A DNA stretch of 64,000 nucleotides from UBA2185 sp964564625. GTDB taxonomy: Bacteria; Desulfobacterota; Syntrophia; Syntrophales; UBA2185. Location: the NCBI GenBank assembly GCA_964564625.1, contig CAZMBE010000007.1, positions 1 to 64,000 of the forward strand, in the 5' to 3' direction. A program made the translations under genes and the position numbers. Each line of letters begins with the position of its first letter. Positions within the stretch are counted from its first letter, which is position 1. This document shows positions 1 to 7,816 of the stretch, in pieces. Below the pieces are notes generated by a model. The model was not told where the DNA came from. It was given only the letters and a program-made list of their open reading frames with translations, and did no database searches.

Positions 1-602
1 AGTCCTGTGAGGGAAACGGGTTAATCAAAATTGAGATGCATTTTCTGCCCGATGTGTATGTAACGTGCGATGTCTGCCACGGGAAGAGATTCAATTTTGA
101 TACGCTGGAAATAAAATACAAGGATAAAAATATCGCGGATGTTTTGGACATGTCTGTAAATCAAGCCTTGTCTTTTTTCGATAATATCCCGGCGATACGA
201 TCCAAGCTTCAACTCCTTTTTGATGTCGGAATGGGTTACATCAGACTGGGGCAGTCTGCAACGACCCTCTCCGGCGGAGAAGCTCAACGGATTAAATTAT
301 CAAGAGAGCTGGGGAAACGGACAAACAGAAACACGCTCTATATCCTTGATGAGCCCACAATTGGACTTCACACCGCAGATATTCAGAAGTTGCTTGATGT
401 GCTTATGCGGCTGGTAGATATGGGAAACACTGTCGTGGTGATAGAACACAATCTGGATGTCATAAAATGCGCCGACCATATAATTGATTTAGGACCCGAA
501 GGTGGGCCCGGAGGAGGCCGAATCGTTGCCTCCGGCATGCCTGAAGAAATCGTTCAAAACGAAGAATCGTTGACTGGTCAATTCCTGCGCAAGGTATTAT
601 AG
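1..602 (+). CDS. uvrA: Excinuclease ABC subunit A, C-terminal part (truncated by window start)
   Basis: UvrA is the DNA-damage-recognition ATPase of nucleotide excision repair. The reading frame is open from the first bases, so the gene begins outside the window and only about the last 200 residues are here. Visible are the second half of the C-terminal zinc finger (CDVCHGKRF), the insertion-linked segment ending NIPAIRSKLQLL, the ABC signature LSGGEAQR, the Walker B stretch YILDEPTIGLH, and the H-loop VVIEHNLDVI. The tail DLGPEGGPGGG is typical of UvrA. The stop codon overlaps the end of the convergent downstream gene by six bases. Identity is secure; completeness cannot be judged. Confidence 0.97.
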   Translation, partial: SCEGNGLIKIEMHFLPDVYVTCDVCHGKRFNFDTLEIKYKDKNIADVLDMSVNQALSFFDNIPAIRSKLQLLFDVGMGYIRLGQSATTLSGGEAQRIKLSRELGKRTNRNTLYILDEPTIGLHTADIQKLLDVLMRLVDMGNTVVVIEHNLDVIKCADHIIDLGPEGGPGGGRIVASGMPEEIVQNEESLTGQFLRKVL

Positions 603-1379
603 AACTCGTGTAACTTCTATTACCATCAGATCCCGGGCAAGAGTAAGGGGGCCGCTATAAGCCCTTCGGCATTCAGCCTTGAGATCAACGGTTTCGCATT
701 CCGGATAAAAATGTGTCAGTACCAGGTGCTTTACCCCCGCCTCACTGGCGATCTTGCCGGCAAGGGACGGCGTCAGATGTCCCTCGACCTTCATGCCATC
801 GGGAAGTGCCGCTTCACATATGAAGAGATCTGCTTCCCTGGCGAGGGCAACAGCATTCTCGCAAAAGTCTGTGTCACCCGTATACGCAATGGACGTCCCG
901 TCTGCCGCGGTGATACGGTATCCGATACTGCTTTCAATATGCGCCATAGGTAACGTATCCACCGTGAACTCCTGAAAGGAATGCTGATCACGGTTGTTAC
1001 TATCGAATTCAATGATATTGATGAGCCCCTCTTCCAGCTCAATCCATTTTCCATATACAGCGCGAAGCCCTTCATAGAAACTCTGAAGACCCTTCGCTCC
1101 GATTACATCAAAGGGACTACGGCGACGGTATGCCTGGGGATATTTGGTAGCAAAGAGAAAGGAAGCAAATTCCCCGGTATGGTCTGGATGGAAATGGGTG
1201 AAAAAGAGATGGGTAACCTTTGAAATAATTTCCCCCGCTTCCAATAATCTCCTCATTGTACCACTGCCCAGATCAAATAAGAGCAGGCTGTTCTGAATCT
1301 GGATGAGAAAGGAACAGGAACTCCGCGCAAGGGAAGGGACACAGGTTCCCGATCCCAGGATTACGACATTCATGCCCAT
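597..1379 (-). CDS. Metallo-beta-lactamase-fold hydrolase, RNase Z-like
   Basis: 260-residue MBL-fold protein of the RNase Z/arylsulfatase-like branch. The metal motif THFHPDH is at residues 61-67; further ligands are probably H147, D169 (YTGDTD), H201 and H223 (LTHFYPE). The start is set by a CGGAG sequence six bases before the ATG. It lacks obvious membrane or export signals, so a cytoplasmic phosphodiesterase-type activity is expected. True tRNA 3'-endonuclease function is not proven: the protein is shorter than typical long-exosite RNase Z. It converges on uvrA and is the first of eight MBL-fold genes in this window. Confidence 0.88.
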   Translation of the reverse strand: MGMNVVILGSGTCVPSLARSSCSFLIQIQNSLLLFDLGSGTMRRLLEAGEIISKVTHLFFTHFHPDHTGEFASFLFATKYPQAYRRRSPFDVIGAKGLQSFYEGLRAVYGKWIELEEGLINIIEFDSNNRDQHSFQEFTVDTLPMAHIESSIGYRITAADGTSIAYTGDTDFCENAVALAREADLFICEAALPDGMKVEGHLTPSLAGKIASEAGVKHLVLTHFYPECETVDLKAECRRAYSGPLTLARDLMVIEVTRVL

Positions 1380-1481
1380 GGCATCTCCGGATATTTTTAG
1401 TACATGGTAAACAGTAAATGGTAACGAGTAACGGGCGGAGAAAAGAACATGTTTTTCTCGCTGCTATTACTAATCACTGGC

Positions 1482-1880
1482 TTATTCCAGCGGAGTCAGC
1501 CTGACAATTACTTTTCGTGTCCGCGGGCCGTCAAATTCACAGAAAAACACAGACTGCCACGTACCCAACACCAGCTCAGCATCCTCTATAAATATCATTT
1601 CCGAGGCTCCCACGATGGAGGCCTTGATGTGGGCCGCCGAATTTCCCTCTCCATGCCGATAACGATCATTGAGGGGAACAATTTTATCCAGTTCCATCAA
1701 GATATCCCTCGGTACATCAGGATCTGCGTTTTCATTGATAGTTACTGCGGCAGTGGTATGGGGAATAAAAATATGGCAGATGCCGCTTTGTACCTTGCTT
1801 TCTTTTAACAGGGATCTGATACGGCCGGTGATGTCTATCATCTCGGATCTGGCATTGGTGTGTACGGTAAACTGCTTCAC
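1482..1880 (-). CDS. YjbQ / UPF0047 family protein (first paralogue)
   Basis: 132-residue member of the YjbQ (UPF0047) family, a compact fold of about 130-140 residues. Family hallmarks are visible: HIFIPHTTAAVTINE, the HGEGNSAAHIKAS segment and LGTWQSVFFCEFDGP. Some members show weak thiamine-phosphate synthase activity, but the physiological role is not settled. An AAGGAG ribosome-binding site precedes the ATG. The upstream gap carries a dispersed inverted-repeat element. A second, divergent paralogue lies at 36743-37183. Family assignment is secure; function is open. Confidence 0.92.
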   Translation of the reverse strand: MKQFTVHTNARSEMIDITGRIRSLLKESKVQSGICHIFIPHTTAAVTINENADPDVPRDILMELDKIVPLNDRYRHGEGNSAAHIKASIVGASEMIFIEDAELVLGTWQSVFFCEFDGPRTRKVIVRLTPLE

Positions 1881-1910
1881 ATTGTATACTCCTTGTCAGT
1901 AGTTTTGGAG

Positions 1911-2088
1911 GATTCCAGGATTCAAGGGGCCAAGGGGTCGAGGATTCGAGTGAACTGCTAAGAAGCTACAAGGATTTAAAGATTTGACAGAAATCATATC
2001 AATTGTGTCACGATATTTAAAGATACAATCATTGGATAACAAACACTTGAACCCTTGAACCCTCGAATCCTTTTTGCTACTAAATGGG
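1911..2088. repeat. Dispersed inverted-repeat element, copy 1
   Basis: Noncoding element between the yjbQ start and the trpF-like stop. The left arm carries TCCAGGATTCAAGGGG and TCGAGGATTCGAGTGAA. The right arm carries the complementary ACTTGAACCCTTGAA and CCTCGAATCC, then TTTTTGC and TAAATGG. A second copy with the same order of blocks is at 26801-26952. The arms are mosaics of short GAATCC/GAACCC units, so it resembles a MITE- or REP-like nonautonomous element. No open frame is conserved between copies. Confidence 0.75.
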
Positions 2089-2103
2089 AGAAAATCCATC
2101 TTT

Positions 2104-2781
2104 TTAATACTCAAGATGAGAAAAAGCCTTTTTTGCTTCCCTGACGAATGTCCTCACAAGATCAGGGTCTTTTCTGCCATCGGGTCCCTCCACACCAGTA
2201 TGGGTGTCAACACCGGCAGGACGCACATGGACTATAGCTCTATGGATATTATCCGGATTAAGTCCGCCCGCCAACATGACCGGTTTGGGGGAAATATCTA
2301 CAAGCCTGCGGCTGATATCCCAGTTATGGGTTTTGCCTGTCGCCCCACAGGCGCCAGTTGCCGGATCATACGTATCCGTGATAAATCCATCGACATAGGG
2401 ACTGAATGCGGTAACACAAGACTCCAGTTCCGCGAGGTTATTATCTTTCACGATAAGGCTTTTAACAACTGTAAGACGGGGTGCACGCACGTTCAATCTG
2501 ATTATCTCTTCAGCAGATATATACCCATGCAGTTGTACCTTGGTGGTGCCGATTTTTTTGCAGAGCCCCAGGATCTTTTCCACCTCGCTTACATAGGTAA
2601 TCAATACGGCAGATGCAGGCGGCTTTAATGAACGGATTATGGCGGCCGCAGCATTTTCTGTAATGTCCTCTCTATGGACGGAAAGCCCGAATGGAAAACC
2701 GAGCTGTAGGACGCCTGCCTTGCTGAGCAAATCAGCTTCTTCCTGGTCCATAACTCCAGCTATCTGGATAATCCCACTCAT
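2104..2781 (-). CDS. Phosphoribosylanthranilate isomerase-like (TrpF-fold) protein
   Basis: 225-residue TIM-barrel protein of the TrpF family. Matching features are the strand-6/7 segment FITDTYD followed by GATGKTHNW, the LAGGLNPDNI phosphate-binding loop, and the ending VRPAGVDTHTGVEG with GRKD. The N-terminal family motif KICG is replaced by QIAG (residues 6-9), so the usual catalytic cysteine is an alanine. The aspartate near residue 135 is kept. No other trp genes are nearby. It may be a TrpF with altered chemistry or an isomerase acting on another phosphoribosyl substrate. The ribosome-binding site is weak. Confidence 0.8.
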   Translation of the reverse strand: MSGIIQIAGVMDQEEADLLSKAGVLQLGFPFGLSVHREDITENAAAAIIRSLKPPASAVLITYVSEVEKILGLCKKIGTTKVQLHGYISAEEIIRLNVRAPRLTVVKSLIVKDNNLAELESCVTAFSPYVDGFITDTYDPATGACGATGKTHNWDISRRLVDISPKPVMLAGGLNPDNIHRAIVHVRPAGVDTHTGVEGPDGRKDPDLVRTFVREAKKAFSHLEY

Positions 2782-2839
2782 ACTTAATCTTCATGCTCAG
2801 CAGACTATCATGGTGCGTGAGAGACGGGCATAACGCTCC

Positions 2840-3214
2840 TTACACCATTTCAATTCTGATTTTGATGGCGCCTTGCACTTTTTTCAGGAGGGTCGCATCA
2901 TCAATAATTTTACCGACGACGTTGACAGCACTTGCGGGGACTGGATCAGGGCCCGTACTCATCGGCGTGGGTCCGAAAAATATAGCCATTGCCTTTCCCG
3001 GCGGCCAGTAGCCAATATCACCGACTTTTACCTTCGTTGTCGCCGTTTCATCAAGGGATTCTACAACAGGTATCTCAAAGTAAAATTCATCACCCCACTC
3101 ATCAGGCCTGACTTCAATAGGAAGCGTATCAACTATTTTTTTCGCGCATACTGTGTCAAATAACTCAGCCTTCAATGTCACATGGGCTGCCTTTATCCTG
3201 ATGCGTGTCGCCAT
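2840..3214 (-). CDS. Cyclophilin-like fold protein (TM1367 type)
   Basis: 124-residue small soluble protein matching the Cyclophil_like (TM1367) family. The hallmark segment GDIGYWPPGKAMAIFFGP is followed by the TPMS element and a C-terminal VNVVGKIIDD. The fold resembles cyclophilin, but the family lacks the canonical prolyl-isomerase active-site residues and has no established substrate. A good AGGAG precedes the ATG. It sits 19 bases downstream of the DUF6599 gene and may be co-transcribed with it. Confidence 0.85.
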   Translation of the reverse strand: MATRIRIKAAHVTLKAELFDTVCAKKIVDTLPIEVRPDEWGDEFYFEIPVVESLDETATTKVKVGDIGYWPPGKAMAIFFGPTPMSTGPDPVPASAVNVVGKIIDDATLLKKVQGAIKIRIEMV

Positions 3215-3233
3215 GATAGCAAATCTCCTGTTT

Positions 3234-4169
3234 TCAAAAAATCCCTGCTGTTTTTACAATCCGTCTCCGCAGCTGCTCGACTATTTGTTCCGCCGCGGAA
3301 ACGTCTTTCACACGAACAGCACCAATAAGGTAGCGGCCCGACTGTACCACGAATACTCCCCCGTACAAGGGATCACGAGCTTTCACAGACTTTCCGCCCG
3401 GCTTGTCAATCAAAGTGAAATCCTTCCCTTCCGTCTTGAGATACGAACAATAGCGATCAAAGACCTCTTGTGCCGCAGCCTGTGAATCTTCAGGAACAAC
3501 AAATACCTGCACCCGTTCATTGTCCAATGACGCATCGGCAATAATACCTCGCCGGAAAAAATCATACCCAAGTAAACTTTGCGCAATATACCGCTCACTT
3601 CTCGGCACAACAACAGATATCCTCATAGCCTCAATCTCCCGAAGATGTCCCGCGTGCCGCGGGAGATTCCGTGAAACAGCGTAACCACAGGCAAGGAATA
3701 CATCCTGTTTCAGATCCATCGTTCCTGTGGCTTGAAGCCGGACAAAATACCTGTCCTGATAAAACATCAGCTGGGACGGGGATATGAACCCTTCAGCGCC
3801 GACCACAACCCATGCAGCATCGGCCTTCCGGTAGTTGGAGTAAATCCCGAAGGCATTCAAGAGCGAGGACATTCTGTAGACATCGGCCACGATCCAGTCT
3901 TCCCGATTCTTGCTGTTCATGTATGTGGCCGTGGCGGCCATATCAAATCCATACGGAAAATAGAGTTCCGCTTCCCCGTTGATGTGATCGGACAGGGTTT
4001 CCGTGGTGAAAAGGGTAACCTTGTCCCTCAGAACCCATCCTTCCGCACATTTATGCAAGGGCAGAAGATCTTTCATGAGACCCTCTGCAGCAAAGGCAGG
4101 AGTCAATGCAAAGAATGCGGATATAAAAAGACAAATCATGGTGAAGTAAAAAAACCGGGATCTATACAT
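3234..4169 (-). CDS. Secreted DUF6599 family protein
   Basis: 311-residue exported protein. An N-terminal signal peptide (hydrophobic FFYFTMICLFISAFFAL, then an Ala-rich cleavage region ending AFAAE) is followed by the family pattern around WVLRDKVTLFTTETLSDHING, then ELYFPYGF and ADVYRMSSLLNAFGIYS. DUF6599 proteins are common in Desulfobacterota and Acidobacteria and are uncharacterised. I chose the ATG at 4169; an in-frame TTG lies 12 bases upstream. Expected location is the periplasm. No enzymatic motif is visible. Confidence 0.82.
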   Translation of the reverse strand: MYRSRFFYFTMICLFISAFFALTPAFAAEGLMKDLLPLHKCAEGWVLRDKVTLFTTETLSDHINGEAELYFPYGFDMAATATYMNSKNREDWIVADVYRMSSLLNAFGIYSNYRKADAAWVVVGAEGFISPSQLMFYQDRYFVRLQATGTMDLKQDVFLACGYAVSRNLPRHAGHLREIEAMRISVVVPRSERYIAQSLLGYDFFRRGIIADASLDNERVQVFVVPEDSQAAAQEVFDRYCSYLKTEGKDFTLIDKPGGKSVKARDPLYGGVFVVQSGRYLIGAVRVKDVSAAEQIVEQLRRRIVKTAGIF

Positions 4170-4220
4170 AGATGATCTCAAACACCTGAAAAGTATTCAA
4201 AACGATAGAGATAGTGATTC

Positions 4221-4293
4221 AAAATCTCCCCTTTCCCCTCTTTTCCAAAGAGGGGAATTTCTCCCTTCTGCAAAGGGAGGCGGGGAGGGATTT
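4221..4293. repeat. Palindromic repeat abutting the aldo/keto reductase stop
   Basis: A 73-base element with nested symmetry. The outer arms are AAATCTCCCC and GGGGAGGGATTT. Inside are two hairpins, CCCCTCTTT/AAAGAGGGG and CTCCCTT/AAGGGAG. It ends exactly at the stop codon of the Tat aldo/keto reductase gene. It may act as a terminator or mRNA 3' stabiliser. A related half-element is at 23336-23390. Confidence 0.7.
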
Positions 4294-5441
4294 CAGGTCA
4301 GCACCTTCCTGGCCCTCTCCATCTTCGCCTGGATATCAAGCCCGTTGGCGCATCTTGCCACGCAGATCGAACAGTCAAGACACGCGGAGGCGGAGAAGGC
4401 CGATGGGATTTCGTCATATGTCGACTGTGCAAGTTCAGCGCTTTTATATCCCTCCGCATACATGAGGCAGCGATTGATCGTGCTGATCGCCACATTTTTG
4501 GGACAGGTTGGCTCGCATTCCGCACAAAGGTGGCAGTACTGGTGTCGAATCGCGGTGCCGTAGCGCTTCAGGATCAGCCTGTCCAGATATCCGAATTGCA
4601 TCCCCATTACCGCAATATCTTCCCTGAGTTCCGCCATGTTTCTCATGCCGGGGATCGCGGTGGTTATGTGCCTGTTCTGGAGGGCCCACTTGAGGGCTGC
4701 CTGGTGTGGACTGATCGGACCAAGTGCGTCTGTAGAGTATCCCCCTGCCTGCGTCTTCATCGCTATTATGCCGATTTTTGCCCCCGCAGCCCTCACAATC
4801 GCTTCTCTCACCGCATTGCTGCTTTTAAAGTTATACGCAACCAGGGCCATGTCAAAGAACCTGTCCCGATCATCTACCAGCGCGTGGAGCACCTCTGCCT
4901 GATTCGTATGCGTAGTCACCCCGAAGAAACGCACTTTCCCCTGCTCTTTCAGTCTTACGAGTGCCTCGCGGGTCTCCGGTATGAATACCCGGTCTTTGCT
5001 GCTCAGATTATGAAGCTGGATAACATCAATATAGTCGGTATTCAGTGCCCTGAGGCTCATCTCCACATCCCTGAAAATGGCCTCTTTTGACTTTGAGCCA
5101 GGCTGAGTCTTCGTTGCCACATACACCTTGTCTCGTGTGCCCTTCAGCGCCTGCCCGACAATCTCCTCGTTCCTGCCGGCCATGTACCGTCTCGCCGTAT
5201 CGACATAGTTGACGCCATGCTCAAACGCGATTTTCATAACCTCCGCCTCCGGCGTCAGCATCGCCCCAAAGCTGACGATCGTGATCTTAAGCCCTGTGCG
5301 GCCAAGGGTTCGATAGACAGGCGGGGGAAAGACAAAGGAACCCGCCGATGCATAGTGCATGGCATCGGCGAGGCCTTCCAATCCCAATAAGGCCGATGTT
5401 GTCCCCATGAGGCCTATCCTTAAAAATTCTCTCCTCTTCAT
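4293..5441 (-). CDS. Tat-exported aldo/keto reductase with C-terminal ferredoxin-like domain
   Basis: 382-residue protein. The N-terminus MKRREFLRIGLMG is a twin-arginine signal, suggesting export as a folded cofactor-containing enzyme. The AKR barrel follows: TLGRTGLKITIVSFGAM, the YVDTARRY catalytic region, and VATKTQPGSKS. After it come two cysteine clusters, CHLCAECEPTCPKN near residue 300 and CLDCSICVARC near residue 360, each able to bind a 4Fe-4S cluster. The start at 5441 has AAAGGA at good spacing; an ATG nine bases upstream has poor spacing. Substrate unknown; Fe-S AKRs of this kind are typical of anaerobes. Confidence 0.9.
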   Translation of the reverse strand: MKRREFLRIGLMGTTSALLGLEGLADAMHYASAGSFVFPPPVYRTLGRTGLKITIVSFGAMLTPEAEVMKIAFEHGVNYVDTARRYMAGRNEEIVGQALKGTRDKVYVATKTQPGSKSKEAIFRDVEMSLRALNTDYIDVIQLHNLSSKDRVFIPETREALVRLKEQGKVRFFGVTTHTNQAEVLHALVDDRDRFFDMALVAYNFKSSNAVREAIVRAAGAKIGIIAMKTQAGGYSTDALGPISPHQAALKWALQNRHITTAIPGMRNMAELREDIAVMGMQFGYLDRLILKRYGTAIRHQYCHLCAECEPTCPKNVAISTINRCLMYAEGYKSAELAQSTYDEIPSAFSASACLDCSICVARCANGLDIQAKMERARKVLT

Positions 5442-5464
5442 TCCGGACATCCTTTCCCTGTACC

Positions 5465-6235
5465 CTATACGCCAAACCTTGTAGTAAATTTGTCCATAAT
5501 CAGCAGGAACTCTTCCGGCAATCGCTCCCTGATATTCTTTAGTATGATCTCGGGTATTTCTTTGTAAAATGCCTGTGCTATGCCACCTGCTATGCAGGCC
5601 ATCGTATCGCTGTCACCCCCAAGAGATATGGCTTTTCTCACCGCATCTTCAAAGTCATGCGATTCCAGAAAAGCAATTATGGATTCCGGCACCGAACCTT
5701 GACACGATACATCGAAACTGTATCCGGGCCTGATTTCATCCAGGGAGCGGCTGAGATCGTATGCGAAGCGGTTGCTGATTTCCCGGGTGATGTACTCTTT
5801 ACTTTCTCCCTTCCGGGCGAAAAATACTGCCAAGGCAGTTGCCTGGGCGCCTTTTATTCCTTCCGGGTGATTGTGAGTAACGGCCGCATTTCTTTCGGCT
5901 TCCCGCAATACATCGCCTGTGGAATCAAACGCAAAACCGACAGGGCTTACCCTCATGGCAGAACCGTTACCCCAGCTGTTGTATGGGCCACTGTGGGGGG
6001 AAAATATCCAGTGGTAGAAAGAACTTCCGTAGCCGGCATGGGGGTATTTCAAACCGAAGGTTTTAAACGCGTTCGCGTAATCGACATTTTCTAAAATCGA
6101 GTACGCCGATGCAACCGTCAATACAGTATCATCGGTAAACGCCGCATAGGGGCTGAACAGAGGAAATCCCGTATATTTAATGGGATGGGCCTCATACACG
6201 GAACCGATGATATCACCCGCAATCGCCCCTATCAT
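5465..6235 (-). CDS. ADP-ribosylglycohydrolase (DraG) family protein
   Basis: 256-residue DraG-fold hydrolase. The first dinuclear-metal motif is FTDDTVLT near residue 35; the second is SLGGDSDTMACIAGG near residue 205, matching the family's two Asp clusters. WGNGSAMRVSPVGFAF is the conserved central helix. The enzyme is expected to remove ADP-ribose from a protein, nucleic acid or small molecule. No ADP-ribosyltransferase gene is adjacent, so the target is unknown. I chose the ATG at 6235; a GTG two codons upstream is also possible and neither has a clear ribosome-binding site. Confidence 0.9.
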   Translation of the reverse strand: MIGAIAGDIIGSVYEAHPIKYTGFPLFSPYAAFTDDTVLTVASAYSILENVDYANAFKTFGLKYPHAGYGSSFYHWIFSPHSGPYNSWGNGSAMRVSPVGFAFDSTGDVLREAERNAAVTHNHPEGIKGAQATALAVFFARKGESKEYITREISNRFAYDLSRSLDEIRPGYSFDVSCQGSVPESIIAFLESHDFEDAVRKAISLGGDSDTMACIAGGIAQAFYKEIPEIILKNIRERLPEEFLLIMDKFTTRFGV

Positions 6236-6276
6236 GCTCACACTGAACGGATATTTTATGTTACACGATATGCTTT

Positions 6277-6888
6277 TTATTTTACCAATTTAGCCGTAAT
6301 TGTTGCGACATGCCTTCCCTGGAAGCGGGCTGCAGCCAGCTCGTTTTCCGTAGGCACCCGCTCACCCTTGGCCCCCGCGATCGTAGACGCGCCGTAAGGA
6401 GACCCGCCGCTTACCTCATCCGTCCTCGACTGACCCTGAAACGAATACGGCAAACCGACCACAATCATTCCATGATGGAGGAGGGTTATATGAAAACTGA
6501 GGATTGTCGATTCCTGCCCCCCGTGCTGGGTGCCGGAGCTTGTAAACACACTGCCGACCTTGCCGACAAGGGCGCCCCTTGCCCAGAGCCCTCCCGTCGC
6601 ATCAAGGAACTGACGCATCTGCCCGCACATATTCCCGAAACGCGTCGGCGTTCCAAAGATGACAGCGTCCGCAGAGGCCAACTCGTCAACGGAACACACA
6701 GGCACATTGGTAAATCCTTTCTGCGCCTCAAGCGCTCCCATTTTCTTGAGAACTTCTTCCGGGAGAGTTTCCGGGACACGACGCATGAGGACTTCCACCC
6801 CGCTTACCTCGCGAACGCCTTCCGCTACCGCTTCTGCCATGCGGTGAATGTGGCCATACATGGAATAGTACACAATCATTACTTTCAT
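6277..6888 (-). CDS. wrbA: NAD(P)H:quinone oxidoreductase, WrbA type
   Basis: 203-residue flavodoxin-fold protein with full WrbA architecture. Features are the N-terminal FMN-phosphate loop YYSMYGHIHRMAEAV, FGTPTRFGNMCGQMRQFLD, VFTSSGTQHGGQE and the C-terminal SPYGASTIAG. It reduces quinones by two electrons using NAD(P)H and FMN, usually as a cytoplasmic tetramer, and is often linked to redox stress. An AAAGGAG lies nine bases before the ATG. Confidence 0.95.
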   Translation of the reverse strand: MKVMIVYYSMYGHIHRMAEAVAEGVREVSGVEVLMRRVPETLPEEVLKKMGALEAQKGFTNVPVCSVDELASADAVIFGTPTRFGNMCGQMRQFLDATGGLWARGALVGKVGSVFTSSGTQHGGQESTILSFHITLLHHGMIVVGLPYSFQGQSRTDEVSGGSPYGASTIAGAKGERVPTENELAAARFQGRHVATITAKLVK

Positions 6889-6955
6889 TGTGAAAATTCT
6901 CCTTTCCTGTTGAATTCGTCAAAATACACACAAAACAGGCAACGGGCCGCGGGCA

Positions 6956-7369
6956 TTATATTATCATCTGTAATCCGGAAATAACGGTAACAAGCGCAGA
7001 AAGAAGGGTAAAGCGCCCGGACCAGCGATGCACAGCCCTGATATGCGCCACCTGACCCTTGACTTTAAATTGACTAATCCCCAAAAGAGGCGTCACAACA
7101 GCAACTGCGGAAGTCATGACTCCAAGAAAGTGATGGGTTATCTGCAAGTGTTCTCCTCCGGAAAGCGCAATCATTGACACTGCGGCAATAAACCCTGCAA
7201 GAACACAGGTTGTCCCGAAAAAACCCGCCCCTTTATGAAATCTGAGCCACCATACTCTACGTCTCATAAACATAGCCGCAGAAGCGCCCGCAACCATGGA
7301 TAAGAATCCAATAAGCATGAATCCCGCATGGATAAATAAAAGAGTCTCGGGAGTATTCACCGCAATCAA
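6956..7369 (-). CDS. Cytochrome b561-like four-helix membrane protein
   Basis: 137-residue integral membrane protein with four predicted helices. Histidines sit where a diheme b561 core would hold them: H14 (FIHAGFMLIGF), H45 (RFHKGAGFF), H79/H80 (THHFLGV), and H109 or H114 (HIRAVHRWSGR). A role in transmembrane electron transfer is inferred from this pattern. Its ATG overlaps the stop of the upstream secreted-protein gene (ATGA), so the two are translationally coupled and probably work together. Exact family name uncertain. Confidence 0.72.
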   Translation of the reverse strand: MIAVNTPETLLFIHAGFMLIGFLSMVAGASAAMFMRRRVWWLRFHKGAGFFGTTCVLAGFIAAVSMIALSGGEHLQITHHFLGVMTSAVAVVTPLLGISQFKVKGQVAHIRAVHRWSGRFTLLSALVTVISGLQMII

Positions 7370-7767
7370 CTTTCCTGTTTTCCGACAGTCAACGTGACTG
7401 TTTTTGATCCGGAGAGTTTACATGTCGCCGTTACTTCCAGTACGTCCCCTGCTGCTGCCGGGACATTATACGTGTAGCTGAAATCTGACTTTGTGGGCTG
7501 AATCTGATACGTATGAACACCAACGGATGCACCATTTTTTTTGATTTCAATTTTATTTATGTAGTGAAATCCGGGGAATGATGTTTCGTGCGTTATGGCG
7601 ACTTCCAACTTTTGTGAGATTACGTTGTAGACTAATTTTACCTCCTTGGGAGGATGCGCGTACGCCGATATCGGGCAGAGCGCAATAAGGGAGAAAACAA
7701 CAAGAAGTCCCAGTACACTGACAACAACCCTCACACCGCCTGTTCCGCATTTTTTGTAATCTTTCAT
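7366..7767 (-). CDS. Secreted superoxide-reductase-like (desulfoferrodoxin-fold) protein
   Basis: 133-residue exported protein. The N-terminal signal has a hydrophobic core VVVSVLGLLVVFSLIAL and a likely cleavage at AYA. The mature part reads ITHETSFPGFHYINKIEIKKNG, then NVPAAAGDVLEVTATCKLSGSK. This follows the immunoglobulin-like fold of superoxide reductases (HYI, an E-I pair, late Cys), with H60, H68, H85 and C106 as candidate iron ligands. The Fe site appears incomplete relative to true SOR. The start is fixed by GGGAGG upstream; longer readings lack a signal. It is coupled to the b561-like gene. Confidence 0.68.
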   Translation of the reverse strand: MKDYKKCGTGGVRVVVSVLGLLVVFSLIALCPISAYAHPPKEVKLVYNVISQKLEVAITHETSFPGFHYINKIEIKKNGASVGVHTYQIQPTKSDFSYTYNVPAAAGDVLEVTATCKLSGSKTVTLTVGKQES

Positions 7768-7816
7768 GGTGAAACCTCCCTGATAATGATTGGTTCTTAA
7801 TTTTACATACTCTTTG

